NCBI GenBank assembly: GCA_021155195.1
Contig: JAJNPV010000020.1
Coordinates: 1-41,680 of the forward strand
Length of the DNA: 41,680 bases
DNA from: Ohtaekwangia sp.
GTDB lineage: Bacteria; Bacteroidota; Bacteroidia; Cytophagales; Cyclobacteriaceae
Direction: 5' to 3'
The stretch's first letter is position 1; every line of letters starts with the position of its first letter. The translations under genes and the position numbers were made by a program. The notes beneath the pieces are model-generated. The model had not been told where the DNA came from, did not search any database, and was given only the letters and a program-made list of their open reading frames with translations. This document shows, in pieces, positions 28,101 to 35,671 of this stretch.

Positions 28101-28263
28101 CAAGCCTTTTGCTGGACGAGTCTTCGATACATATTATTTTAACATTGCAGTGATTTGGGTCTTATCCTTGATTCTTTACGTGGCACTTTACTATCAATGG
28201 CTGCGGAAATTGGTAAATAGTTTTGAGCGGTATAGAAAATACCGGGCAAAGGATCGGGAATAA
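25165..28263 (+). CDS. ABCG-type ABC transporter fused to N-terminal TerB-like region
   Basis: A 1032-residue ATPase-permease fusion. The N-terminal part (1-150) is helical with TerB-like features (IIELCYADGQLSERQSN). A linker leads to the ABC domain: Walker A GASGSGKST (284-292), signature ISGGQ (390-394), Walker B LFVDEP (411-416). A CPECGNINPEQIFNIIE segment follows (near 537), then an ABC2-type membrane domain of about six helices (from about 575 to 770, the last helix after 990), with a large soluble loop between. The order ATPase before permease is that of the White/ABCG group. One polypeptide would act as a homodimer; substrate and direction are unknown. Confidence 0.9.
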   Translation: MSEELLKAIVQLFAIVAKERITEDERSNIKEFLSLHLNQEATRYYLNLFDDFCKANKRLIEPNLNVDDATLEFVDDWSQIIQIAKKVNQALTTQQKAVLAIKIIELCYADGQLSERQSNLIYYIGEALKIPQRDVKAMSTFVQGQDIEELASKNILVIDEGSGGSEFPGPRITAKDLTGLIAILRLADIETYLIKYLGITPLYLNSIPLKSRKIDVFATGSAIRGSKIDPIYYSDVVGKFLFEESETEISFISEHIFYHFKSGKAGLQNINIAETGGKLIGLMGASGSGKSTLLSVLNGSENPSSGRVLINGIDIHKDNKKVEGIIGFIPQDDLLIEDLTVFENLYYSARLCFGHYTKEKIAELAERVLLNLGLSEIRNLKVGSPLAKTISGGQRKRLNIGLELLREPTVLFVDEPTSGLSSRDSENIMDLLKELSLRGKMIFVVIHQPSSDIFKMFDTLIILDVGGFQIYYGNPVESVNYFQEIINAANKTPGACPECGNINPEQIFNIIETRVVNEFGRFTHTRKISPGQWYQYFKQKIKISKVVEVNDPLPVVQKIPNWFKQLWIFIIRDVLAKVANKQYVVVTLLLSPILAFFIAYFVKYYDAVGVESPHYTFFHNTNVPVYFFMSVVVALFIGLIVSAEEIFRDRKILKRERYLNLSSSSYLISKIFILFSISAIQTISFILLGNWILEIPFTELRYWLILFSCSCFANVLGLNISSAFDSAVTIYILIPILIIPQLLLSGVVISFDKFNPNVGTPNGIPVLGEMMASRWAFEAFMVTQYKDNPYEKQFYKLDQRAALSEYKKVYYIPALESKLNFVLNNRSKWRDRSESNPVKKSLDLLRSEIGFELKKIGEDRFPALEKLQIGKFDSLTFHQTDTFLRTLKQFYTIRMGKATSEKEAIITSLTDSPEKMDLYNDERMQYENESVHKMVINASDLTRIVEWRGHLIQKIYPIYFEDHRPANYFDFTSNFYVPTKPFAGRVFDTYYFNIAVIWVLSLILYVALYYQWLRKLVNSFERYRKYRAKDRE

Positions 28264-28272
28264 AATCTTTCT

Positions 28273-28280
28273 TATTTTTG
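28273..28280 (+). promoter_or_regulatory. Candidate -7 box (TATTTTTG) for the His-rich lipoprotein
   Basis: Exact TAnnTTTG match, 20 bp before the ATG at 28301; no convincing -33 element. Confidence 0.38.
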
Positions 28281-28300
28281 ACACACATTAAAAACCAATT

Positions 28301-28759
28301 ATGAAACTTAAACTTCTAATACTTTCCTGTTTGTTTAGTGCAGTACTTATTTCGTGTTCCGATAAAAAACATGAAGGTCATGAGCAGGCTGAAGAAGCAA
28401 CCGGGCAAACTGACTCTGACGAATGGCCTGCTATGGATTCCTTCCATATGGTAATGGCAGAAGCCTTTCATCCCTATAAAGATTCATCAAATCTGGAACC
28501 TGCAAAAAAATTGGCAGAGGAGATCGCGATTGAGGCTGAGAAATGGGCAAGCTCACCTTTACCAGAAAAAGTTAACACTGAAGCCGTGAAGGCACATTTG
28601 AGCCAACTGAAAACGGATACCCGATCATTGGCCGATCAGATAAAAGGGGGTGCTGCGGATGAGGCAATTGGCGCCTCATTAAAAGCCCTTCATGATAGCT
28701 TCCACAGTATTATGGAAGCATGGAATGGCGCAGGGGAAGGTCACGAACATGAACATTGA
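28301..28759 (+). CDS. His-rich lipoprotein of unknown function
   Basis: A 152-residue lipoprotein with a lipobox ending at Cys19 (AVLISC). After a His/Glu-rich linker (KKHEGHEQAEE) it is helical with two related segments, DSFHMVMAEAFHPYK and, about 90 residues later, LHDSFHSIMEAW; it ends in GHEHEH. The Met/His spacing in helices and the His-rich ends suggest metal binding, but this is inference. It is a single gene between the ABC transporter and a strong hairpin at 28781-28803. Confidence 0.8.
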   Translation: MKLKLLILSCLFSAVLISCSDKKHEGHEQAEEATGQTDSDEWPAMDSFHMVMAEAFHPYKDSSNLEPAKKLAEEIAIEAEKWASSPLPEKVNTEAVKAHLSQLKTDTRSLADQIKGGAADEAIGASLKALHDSFHSIMEAWNGAGEGHEHEH

Positions 28760-28780
28760 TAAACATGTTAGTGTTATCAT

Positions 28781-28808
28781 AACGGAGGATTAATTCCTCC
28801 GTTTTTAT
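28781..28808 (+). terminator. Rho-independent terminator-like hairpin
   Basis: A perfect 9-bp stem AACGGAGGA / TCCTCCGTT (28781-28789, 28795-28803), 5-nt loop, followed by TTTATTT. It terminates the lipoprotein gene but ends only 7 bp before the ATG of the next gene. Confidence 0.75.
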
Positions 28809-28810
28809 TT

Positions 28811-29713
28811 ATGCTAAAAATTGCCTGGACGCCTGCATACGTTTTGCCTCTTCCACCCAACCATCGGTTTCCGATGAGTAAGTATGAAGTGCTGCCGCAA
28901 CAATTGCTATATGAGGATACAATTTCAGAGGCAAATATTTTCAACCCAACTCCGTTAACAGAGCACTGGATTCTTCGAACACATGATGAACTTTATTGGA
29001 GAAAGTTATCTTCCCTTTCACTAAGCCCGCAGGAAGTGAGGCGTACGGGGTTTCCACTTACGAAAGCACTTGTTAATCGTGAAATCATAATTGCAAATGG
29101 CACACTTCAATGTACCTTGTTTGCCCATCAATTTGGTATTGCGATGAACATTGCCGGTGGCACACATCATGCTTTTACGGACCGGGGTGAAGGTTTCTGC
29201 TTGCTCAATGATATTGCCATTGCAGCTAATTATTTGCTGGACGAAAAGCTAGCTGCAAAAATTTTAGTTGTCGACCTCGATGTGCATCAAGGGAATGGAA
29301 CAGCGCAGATTTTTAAGCAAGAAAGCCGCGTATTTACCTTCAGTATGCATGGAGCCAACAACTATCCACTGAAGAAAGAACAATCCGATCTCGATATTGC
29401 GTTAAAGGATTTTACAACGGATGATTTTTATTTGAGTACGCTCGAAGCGAACTTACATCACCTCATAGAACACGTGCAACCCGATTTTATCTTTTATCAA
29501 TCGGGCGTAGATATTTTAGAAACAGATAAGTTGGGCAAGCTTAGCATCACCCGCGAAGGGTGCAAACAACGAGATCGATTTGTTCTTGGTGCTGCTAAGC
29601 GCAATAAAATTCCCATAGTAGTGAGCATGGGCGGAGGCTACTCACCCGATTTTAAAGACATCATTGAAGCGCATGCCAATACCTTCCGATTGGCACAGGA
29701 GATTTTCTTTTAA
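28811..29713 (+). CDS. Histone deacetylase / AcuC-type deacylase family protein
   Basis: A 300-residue zinc-dependent deacetylase of the class I/II HDAC superfamily. It starts in the typical way (LKIAWTPAYVLPLPPNHRFPMSKYE). The catalytic His pair is in GGTHHAF, the zinc ligands in VVDLDVHQGNGTA, the second zinc aspartate in YQSGVDI, and the active-site tyrosine in MGGGYS. Bacterial members remove acyl groups from lysines or small amines; the substrate here is unknown. The start is well supported by homologous family openings even though a terminator-like hairpin lies directly in front. The MHS transporter follows after 55 bp. Confidence 0.92.
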   Translation: MLKIAWTPAYVLPLPPNHRFPMSKYEVLPQQLLYEDTISEANIFNPTPLTEHWILRTHDELYWRKLSSLSLSPQEVRRTGFPLTKALVNREIIIANGTLQCTLFAHQFGIAMNIAGGTHHAFTDRGEGFCLLNDIAIAANYLLDEKLAAKILVVDLDVHQGNGTAQIFKQESRVFTFSMHGANNYPLKKEQSDLDIALKDFTTDDFYLSTLEANLHHLIEHVQPDFIFYQSGVDILETDKLGKLSITREGCKQRDRFVLGAAKRNKIPIVVSMGGGYSPDFKDIIEAHANTFRLAQEIFF

Positions 29714-29768
29714 ATGGTAGTTCTATAAAATTCATTTTCTGTTAACTTTCCTTGAAACTACAATTCAC

Positions 29769-31277
29769 ATGCAAGGAACTGCGATCACAAAAGAAGAAAA
29801 GAAAACGCTGTGGTATGTAATCATGGCCTCCTCGGTGGGTACGCTCATTGAGTGGTATGACTTCTATATTTTTGGAAGTCTTGCCGTAATTCTGGCGCAG
29901 CAGTTCTTTCCACAATCAAACCCCACTGCAGGATTACTTTCTACACTTGCAACCTTTGCAGCCGGATTTATTGTGCGACCATTTGGCGCCATTGTCTTTG
30001 GCCGATTAGGTGACCTGGTAGGTCGCAAATACACATTTCTGGTAACACTCATTTTAATGGGTGGCTCTACGTTTGCCATTGGCTTAATACCAGGCTATCA
30101 AGTCATTGGCATTGCTGCACCTATATTGGTGTTAATCCTTCGCTTGCTGCAAGGGTTAGCATTAGGTGGCGAATATGGTGGTGCAGCTACCTATGTAGCT
30201 GAGCATGCACCTGCTGCAAAGAGAGGATTTTATACAAGCTTTATTCAAACTACGGCAACGCTGGGGCTATTCGTTTCCATCGGAGTGATATTGGCCGTTC
30301 GAAATTGGATCGGCATTGAAGCATTTAATGATTGGGGGTGGCGCGTTCCTTTTTTAGTTTCTGCATTGCTCGTGGGCGTTTCGATTTTCATTCGCCTGCG
30401 CATGCAGGAGTCGCCCATGTTTAAAAAATTAAAAGACGAAGGCAAAATTTCGAAGAACCCTATCAAAGAAAGTTTTGGAAAAAAGGAAAACTTAGTCATG
30501 GTACTGATAGCTCTTTTTGGTGCAACAGCCGGGCAGGGAGTGGTTTGGTACACCGGACAATTTTATGCGATGACCTTCATTGAGCAAACCTGTAAAGTAG
30601 AATTTGTTCAAACGCGCGATATCATTGCTATTGCATTGCTTTTGGGAACTCCATTTTTTATAGTGTTTGGGGCATGGAGCGATAAAGTAGGGCGAAAGTT
30701 TATTATGATGGCGGGTCTGCTATTGGCTGTGTTTCTCTACCGGCCTATTTATAAAAAGATGTATTCACTTTCTGATATTTCCACAAAAGTAGAAGTGCAG
30801 AGTGCCAAGTCGATTCAGCGAATTCGAAATGCGAACGATACTACGGTAACGATAAAAACTTCTCGTGTATATACCGATCAAACCATTCAAACAGAAACCA
30901 AAGTGGAAGGAGCAACAACTCTAAAGGCTGAAGTATTTTTAGCAGGTGATAATTATTGGTGGATGATTGCATTAGTGTTTATTCAGGTGATATTCGTTAC
31001 GATGGTGTATGGGCCCATTGCAGCTTTTCTGGTTGAGTTGTTCCCAACTCGTATTCGCTATACCTCCATGAGTTTGCCTTACCATATAGGGAATGGAATT
31101 TTTGGCGGTCTTGTTCCGTTTATTGCTACCTCTTTATACGTAGCCAGCAAGACAGAAACTAATCCTGATGGCGATCCGTTTGCGGGATTGTGGTACCCGA
31201 TTATTGTGGCAGCCATCACATTTGTTATCGGAATGATTTTTCTGAGTAATAAAGCCAAAGCCGAAGTAATGGAGTAA
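29769..31277 (+). CDS. MFS transporter, metabolite:H+ symporter (MHS) type
   Basis: A 502-residue transporter with the MHS-family opening SSVGTLIEWYDFYIFGS and the A-like loop RLGDLVGRKYTF between helices 2 and 3; twelve helices are plausible. Relatives carry proline/betaine, dicarboxylates or shikimate. An unusual soluble insertion of about 70 residues (about 328-396, Thr/Val/Lys-rich) interrupts the second half, followed by NYWWMIALVFIQ. The substrate cannot be deduced. It is downstream of the deacetylase gene on the same strand. Confidence 0.9.
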   Translation: MQGTAITKEEKKTLWYVIMASSVGTLIEWYDFYIFGSLAVILAQQFFPQSNPTAGLLSTLATFAAGFIVRPFGAIVFGRLGDLVGRKYTFLVTLILMGGSTFAIGLIPGYQVIGIAAPILVLILRLLQGLALGGEYGGAATYVAEHAPAAKRGFYTSFIQTTATLGLFVSIGVILAVRNWIGIEAFNDWGWRVPFLVSALLVGVSIFIRLRMQESPMFKKLKDEGKISKNPIKESFGKKENLVMVLIALFGATAGQGVVWYTGQFYAMTFIEQTCKVEFVQTRDIIAIALLLGTPFFIVFGAWSDKVGRKFIMMAGLLLAVFLYRPIYKKMYSLSDISTKVEVQSAKSIQRIRNANDTTVTIKTSRVYTDQTIQTETKVEGATTLKAEVFLAGDNYWWMIALVFIQVIFVTMVYGPIAAFLVELFPTRIRYTSMSLPYHIGNGIFGGLVPFIATSLYVASKTETNPDGDPFAGLWYPIIVAAITFVIGMIFLSNKAKAEVME

Positions 31278-31312
31278 ACCAGCTCGCTTATATCTCATGA
31301 ATAGTCATAAAC

Positions 31313-31344
31313 AATTATCAATTGTATTTTTTCAATTGACAATT
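31313..31344. repeat. Inverted repeat upstream of ligD
   Basis: Arms AATT-x-TCAATTG and CAATTGA-x-AATT (12 bp with one mismatch) around an 8-nt T-rich loop, ending 9 bp before the ligD start. It could be an operator or a weak terminator of the MFS gene; no U-run follows. Confidence 0.4.
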
Positions 31345-31352
31345 TCTAAAGG

Positions 31353-33671
31353 ATGGCAAAGAAACAATGGACGCAGGTAGGGAAACGCAAGTTGGAAATA
31401 TCCAACCTTGAAAAGATTCTATTCCCCCAAGATGAAATAACCAAGGCTGAGATCATTGAATACTATCTAAAGATTGCTCCCACATTACTTCAACATGTTA
31501 AAGGTCGCGCACTTACGTTAATTCGCTATCCTGATGGAGTTGGTGGTGAAAACTTTTATCAGAAGAACAGACCCGAGTGGGCACCCGATTGGATTGAGTT
31601 TGTAACCCTGGGTAAAGAGAAGAAAGACTATATCATTGCTACTGAACCCGCTACATTAGTGTGGCTTGCCAACCTGGCTTCCTTAGAGTTACATCAACTG
31701 CATAGTCGCAAACCCAATTACGAAAATCCCGACTACATGGTGTTTGATCTCGATCCACCGGAAGGGTATGATTTTACCAAAGTAGTTTCACTCGCACTTG
31801 ATCTAAAAAGCTATATCGAAACGTTAGGCTATACATGTTTTGCAAAAACAACTGGCGGTAAGGGAATTCATATCTGTTGCCCTATTGAGCCACGTTGGGA
31901 TTTCCACACGGTGTTTGAGGCGGCACAAACAATTGCGGCACCTTATACTGAGCGCAACGTACGTGAGACAACGCTTCAAATAAAAAAAGAAGCGCGTAAG
32001 GGTAGGGTGTTGATTGATATTTTCAGAATTCGTTCCGGTCAAAGCATTGTTTCTCCCTATAGTTTACGAGGAAGGCATGGAGCTCCTGTTTCAATGCCAC
32101 TTACGTGGGATGAAATAGCGACTCTGAAAAGTCCAATGGAGTTTACCATTCAAAATGCTGTTGATAAAGTTGTGAACGATGGCGATGCCTGGGAAGGGAT
32201 GGATGCTTTTGCAGTGGAACTTCATACACATCGCACCGTAAAAGTTGTTAAGGAAAAAAAGTTACCGATTTCTAAGAAGCATAAAACACCTGAACAATTA
32301 GAAGCCTACACAAAGAAACGCGACTTCAATAAAACACCGGAACCACTGGCAAAAATTATTGAGGGGCCCGGTACGAACTTCGTGGTGCATCGACACCATG
32401 CTACCAATCTGCATTATGATTTAAGACTCGAGCAAGATGGAGTGTTAAAATCATGGGCTGTACCGCGGGGCTTGCCACCATACCCCGGTGTAAAACGATT
32501 GGCGGTGCAAACAGAAGATCATCCCATGAAGTACTTGACTTTTGATGGTCAAATACCAAAAGGACAATACGGGGCTGGTGAAATGTGGATTTATGCGTTG
32601 GGAAAATATACAATCACAAAGGATAAAAAGGACGGATTTTACTTTCGACTCAGCAGTAAGGAAGTAAATGGTGAGTATCGGATTTATAAAATAAAACCGA
32701 AGGAGTGGTTGTTGGAACGGGTGGATTCACCACAAGTAAATTTTATTCATGATCAGATTGAACCCATGCTTTCAGGCACTGCCACAGAACCGCCTGATAG
32801 CGATGAGTATTTGCACGAAATTAAATGGGATGGTATTAGGGCACTGATTTCTTTGGAGGATGGACAAGTACGCATCATGACGCGTAATCAAAACGATGTA
32901 ACGAAACAATTTCCGGAATTGGCTGCTGCCGATAAAGCCTTTCGGGCAACGTGTGGATTGTTTGATGCTGAGATTGTTTGTCTGGATAAAAGTGGGAAAG
33001 CAGATTTTAAAAAAGTAATTCATCGCTTGATGAGTTCAGGTGAAACAACGATTCAAAAGAACAGTCGCACAAGCCCGGTGTATTGTTATATTTTTGATTG
33101 CTTGTATCTGGATGGCCGGAGTTTAATTCATGAGCCATTGTTAAAAAGACGCGCCTGGATGCGCGATGCCATTAAACCCGAAACTTCATATCGCATTAGC
33201 GAAGCAGTGGAAGATGGGCAAGCACTTTTTGATGCTGCCCGAGAACATCAGTTGGAAGGCATTATCTCGAAAGAGAAAAACGGAAAGTATTTGCCAGGTA
33301 AGCGTTCCGACTTATGGCAGAAAGTAAAAGTGCGTGACACACGCGAGTGTTGTATTTTAGGATATAGCGAAGGCAAAGGAAATCGAAGTCAGACGTTTGG
33401 TGGACTCCATATTGCTGAGCGTGATGGGGATAAGTTTATTTATCGTGGTAAAGTGGGGACGGGGTTTGATGATGCGATGATCAAAGAAATCTTCAAACAA
33501 ATTAAAACACTCAAGGAAATAAAGAAACCCATTCCCGACAAGGTGATGGATGAAAAAATCAGCACGTGGATTGAACCTAAGCTAATGGCAGAGATAAGCT
33601 TCTCGATGATCACCAAAGACCAACAATTTCGCGAGCCTGTGTTTGTGAGATTAAGACCCGATTTGAGTTGA
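31353..33671 (+). CDS. ligD: ATP-dependent DNA ligase LigD (POL-PE-LIG)
   Basis: A 772-residue non-homologous end-joining enzyme. The polymerase/primase domain is N-terminal (about 10-295), with DLD metal ligands (Asp132, Asp134) and PYSLRGRHGAPV. The 3'-phosphoesterase domain is central (about 325-458), with VVHRHHATNLHYDLRLE (His346, His348, His354, Asp356). The ATP ligase domain is C-terminal (about 465-772), with catalytic Lys491 in EIKWDGIRA. This order is that of mycobacterial LigD and differs from the PE-LIG-POL order of Pseudomonas. It seals and fills double-strand breaks with Ku, for which no gene is visible in this window. Its stop codon overlaps the operator of the following higBA pair. 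Confidence 0.95.
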   Translation: MAKKQWTQVGKRKLEISNLEKILFPQDEITKAEIIEYYLKIAPTLLQHVKGRALTLIRYPDGVGGENFYQKNRPEWAPDWIEFVTLGKEKKDYIIATEPATLVWLANLASLELHQLHSRKPNYENPDYMVFDLDPPEGYDFTKVVSLALDLKSYIETLGYTCFAKTTGGKGIHICCPIEPRWDFHTVFEAAQTIAAPYTERNVRETTLQIKKEARKGRVLIDIFRIRSGQSIVSPYSLRGRHGAPVSMPLTWDEIATLKSPMEFTIQNAVDKVVNDGDAWEGMDAFAVELHTHRTVKVVKEKKLPISKKHKTPEQLEAYTKKRDFNKTPEPLAKIIEGPGTNFVVHRHHATNLHYDLRLEQDGVLKSWAVPRGLPPYPGVKRLAVQTEDHPMKYLTFDGQIPKGQYGAGEMWIYALGKYTITKDKKDGFYFRLSSKEVNGEYRIYKIKPKEWLLERVDSPQVNFIHDQIEPMLSGTATEPPDSDEYLHEIKWDGIRALISLEDGQVRIMTRNQNDVTKQFPELAAADKAFRATCGLFDAEIVCLDKSGKADFKKVIHRLMSSGETTIQKNSRTSPVYCYIFDCLYLDGRSLIHEPLLKRRAWMRDAIKPETSYRISEAVEDGQALFDAAREHQLEGIISKEKNGKYLPGKRSDLWQKVKVRDTRECCILGYSEGKGNRSQTFGGLHIAERDGDKFIYRGKVGTGFDDAMIKEIFKQIKTLKEIKKPIPDKVMDEKISTWIEPKLMAEISFSMITKDQQFREPVFVRLRPDLS

Positions 33672-33697
33672 CAATACGTCAACATTTTATATCTTTG
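33667..33697 (+). promoter_or_regulatory. higBA promoter with overlapping palindromic operator
   Basis: A -33 TTG at 33668-33670, a 19-bp spacer and a -7 box TATCTTTG at 33690-33697 fit the Bacteroidota promoter consensus. The palindrome GTTGAC-N5-GTCAAC (33667-33683) covers the -33 element and the ligD stop (33669-33671). Transcription would start about 4-7 bases before the ATG at 33707, giving an almost leaderless mRNA. Confidence 0.62.
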
Positions 33698-33706
33698 TGT
33701 TTGGCA

Positions 33707-34000
33707 ATGAGGATAATTGCAAAAAAGACATTAAAGGACTATTGGACAAAACATGCTAATTGTCGCAAGGAGCTTGAGGAATGGTATGGAATTGTTGTAA
33801 AGTCAACCTGGAAATCTCCGGGAGAAGTAAAAAAAACATTTCCAAAAGCAAGTATTGTAGGGAATAATAAGGTGGTCTTCAATATTGTCGGTGGTAACTA
33901 TAGATTAGTAGTAAAGTTTTCCTATAGAGTTCAAATCGGATATGTTCGATTTATAGGTACGCATAATGAGTATGATAGAGTAAATGTCGAAATAATTTAG
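33707..34000 (+). CDS. higB: HigB-type toxin (mRNA interferase)
   Basis: A 97-residue protein from the ATG at 33707; the frame is open 13 codons upstream, but that stretch is the promoter. The sequence RIIAKKTLKDYWTKHANC ... LEEWYGIVVKSTWKSPGEVKKTFPKASIV ... RLVVKFSYR ... YVRFIGTHNEYDRV is characteristic of the HigB family of RelE-fold toxins, which cut mRNA on the ribosome. It is followed one base later by the HTH antitoxin gene, the toxin-first order typical of higBA. It appears complete. Confidence 0.9.
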   Translation: MRIIAKKTLKDYWTKHANCRKELEEWYGIVVKSTWKSPGEVKKTFPKASIVGNNKVVFNIVGGNYRLVVKFSYRVQIGYVRFIGTHNEYDRVNVEII

Positions 34001-34001
34001 A

Positions 34002-34391
34002 ATGATGAAACAGTTAGTATTAGTAGAAGTAAGAGCAATTCATACTAAGAAACAGTATAGTCAGTACCTTTCATTAATCGATGAATTAATGGATGATGAT
34101 CCTGCGCCATCCTCGGAAAAAGGACAATTGTTGGAAACTCTTTCAATCTTGGTGGATGAGTATGAAAAGCGGCAGGGTTGGGAGCTTCCGTTACCCAAAA
34201 GTCCTGTTGATGTTATTAAAAGCAGAATGATTGAACTTGATTTAAAACAAGTTGATTTGGCTGATGCGATTGGAGATAAAACCGTTGTTTCTAGAATTTT
34301 GAATGGATCGCGTAAACTTACCTATTCTATGATTAGACCTTTAAGCGATCTACTAAAAGTACCCGCTGAATTTCTTCTCGAAAAGGCGTAA
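34002..34391 (+). CDS. higA: HigA-type antitoxin with HTH domain
   Basis: A 129-residue antitoxin. The N-terminal acidic helical part (about 1-65) is the likely toxin-neutralising region, and the C-terminal part (about 70-129) is an Xre/HTH_3 domain (MIELDLKQVDLADAIGDKTVVSRILNG). Two adjacent ATG codons can serve as start (34002, 34005). It should bind the palindrome at 33667-33683 to repress its own operon. The Rieske oxygenase gene follows after 63 bp but is unlikely to be functionally linked. Confidence 0.9.
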   Translation: MMKQLVLVEVRAIHTKKQYSQYLSLIDELMDDDPAPSSEKGQLLETLSILVDEYEKRQGWELPLPKSPVDVIKSRMIELDLKQVDLADAIGDKTVVSRILNGSRKLTYSMIRPLSDLLKVPAEFLLEKA

Positions 34392-34454
34392 CAGAAATCA
34401 TTTCAATGAGACTATGGTTTTCCTATCTTTCAATTCAATTCACTATGTAACCTC

Positions 34455-35507
34455 ATGGCTGCAGACGCTTCTCTTTTTTTGAAAAATCTTTGGTACCTCG
34501 CCTTTCATGGCTCTGCGTTGAAAGCTGGAAAATTAATTGGCAAAGAGATGTTGGGTGAAAAGATTGTCTTTGGTCGCGATGAACAAGGAAAACCTTTTGC
34601 TTTGCGCGACAATTGTGCTCACCGGGGAGTGCCCCTATCACAAGGGTGGTTTAAGGATTGCACCCTGCAATGCTGTTATCACGGTTGGAAGTTTGATACA
34701 AATGGTGTGTGCAAAGAAATACCTGCCTTACCGCCCAATAATACAATTGACATTTCAAAGATTAAAGTTTTTAAATATCCTTGTGAAGAAGTGAATGGCA
34801 CCATTTGGGTCTACATTCCCGAAAAGAAGTTGCCAAACACAGTTCCTATTGAGCCACCTCCAAACTTGTTGCTCGACTCAACCAAAAACTTTTTACATGT
34901 TGAAACGGTAACTATGCCAGCTGATATTGATCACTCGGTAATCGGTTTGATCGATCCTTCACATGTTACATTCGTGCATCAGTCATGGTATTGGCGATCA
35001 GCAAAGAAGTTAAAGATTAAAGAAAAAAACTTTGCGCCCACCGCCAAAGGATTTAAAATGGTTCGCCATGCTCCGTCTTCCAATTCAAAAGGCTATAGCG
35101 TGTTGAAAGGAGGAACCTCAACTGAAATTACATTTGAAATTCCGGGCATCCGCACCGAACATATTTTAGTAGGCGAGAAGCATCAGGTAATTTCAATTAC
35201 AGTGCTCACGCCTATTAATGACAAGGAAACAGAACTCACGCATATTTTTTATAGTTCGTTGCCGCTTACTAAAATCCTTTGGTGGCCACTGAAACGATTG
35301 GGTAAGCAATTTATCGGACAGGACTTAGGAGTGTTCAATAAGTTGAATGAAGGATTAAAATCAAAACCCACGCTTATGCTTATCGGTGAGCCCGATATGC
35401 AGGCACGGTGGTATTATGAGATTAAAAGACTGTGGGCAATCGCACAACAAAACAATCAACCATTCGAAAACCCTATTCAGCCTCAAACGCTTCACTGGGT
35501 AACATAG
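34455..35507 (+). CDS. Rieske [2Fe-2S] oxygenase, ring-hydroxylating alpha-subunit type
   Basis: A 350-residue oxygenase. The N-terminal Rieske domain has CxH-x16-CxxH ligands (Cys54, His56, Cys73, His76), and the catalytic domain has the mononuclear iron motif DPSHVTFVH (Asp167, His170, His175). The short single-subunit form resembles vanillate O-demethylase or pheophorbide a oxygenase-like enzymes more than dioxygenases with a beta subunit. No reductase or ferredoxin gene is next to it, so electron donors must be elsewhere. The substrate is unknown. Confidence 0.88.
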   Translation: MAADASLFLKNLWYLAFHGSALKAGKLIGKEMLGEKIVFGRDEQGKPFALRDNCAHRGVPLSQGWFKDCTLQCCYHGWKFDTNGVCKEIPALPPNNTIDISKIKVFKYPCEEVNGTIWVYIPEKKLPNTVPIEPPPNLLLDSTKNFLHVETVTMPADIDHSVIGLIDPSHVTFVHQSWYWRSAKKLKIKEKNFAPTAKGFKMVRHAPSSNSKGYSVLKGGTSTEITFEIPGIRTEHILVGEKHQVISITVLTPINDKETELTHIFYSSLPLTKILWWPLKRLGKQFIGQDLGVFNKLNEGLKSKPTLMLIGEPDMQARWYYEIKRLWAIAQQNNQPFENPIQPQTLHWVT

Positions 35508-35648
35508 CAATTATCAATTTTGAAAATTCTGATGGTAACTTAGTGAGAGTGTGGTTCAATCCTCTCATCTTGTTTTACTTTCGAGTTAATTACCCCATCC
35601 ACAACATTTTGTTTACCTACGCGTAATTTCATTCTAATCAAGATTCGT

Positions 35649-35656
35649 TAGGTTTG
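35649..35656 (+). promoter_or_regulatory. Candidate -7 box (TAGGTTTG) for the PHP phosphodiesterase
   Basis: Exact TAnnTTTG match, 15 bp before the ATG at 35672, without a clear -33 element. Confidence 0.3.
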
Positions 35657-35671
35657 ATTCAAAAAAAAAGA

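Noticed and set aside
35545..35566. Weak hairpin (GAGAG / CTCTC) after the Rieske gene
   Set aside because: Only 5 bp with a 12-nt loop and no proper T-run next to it.
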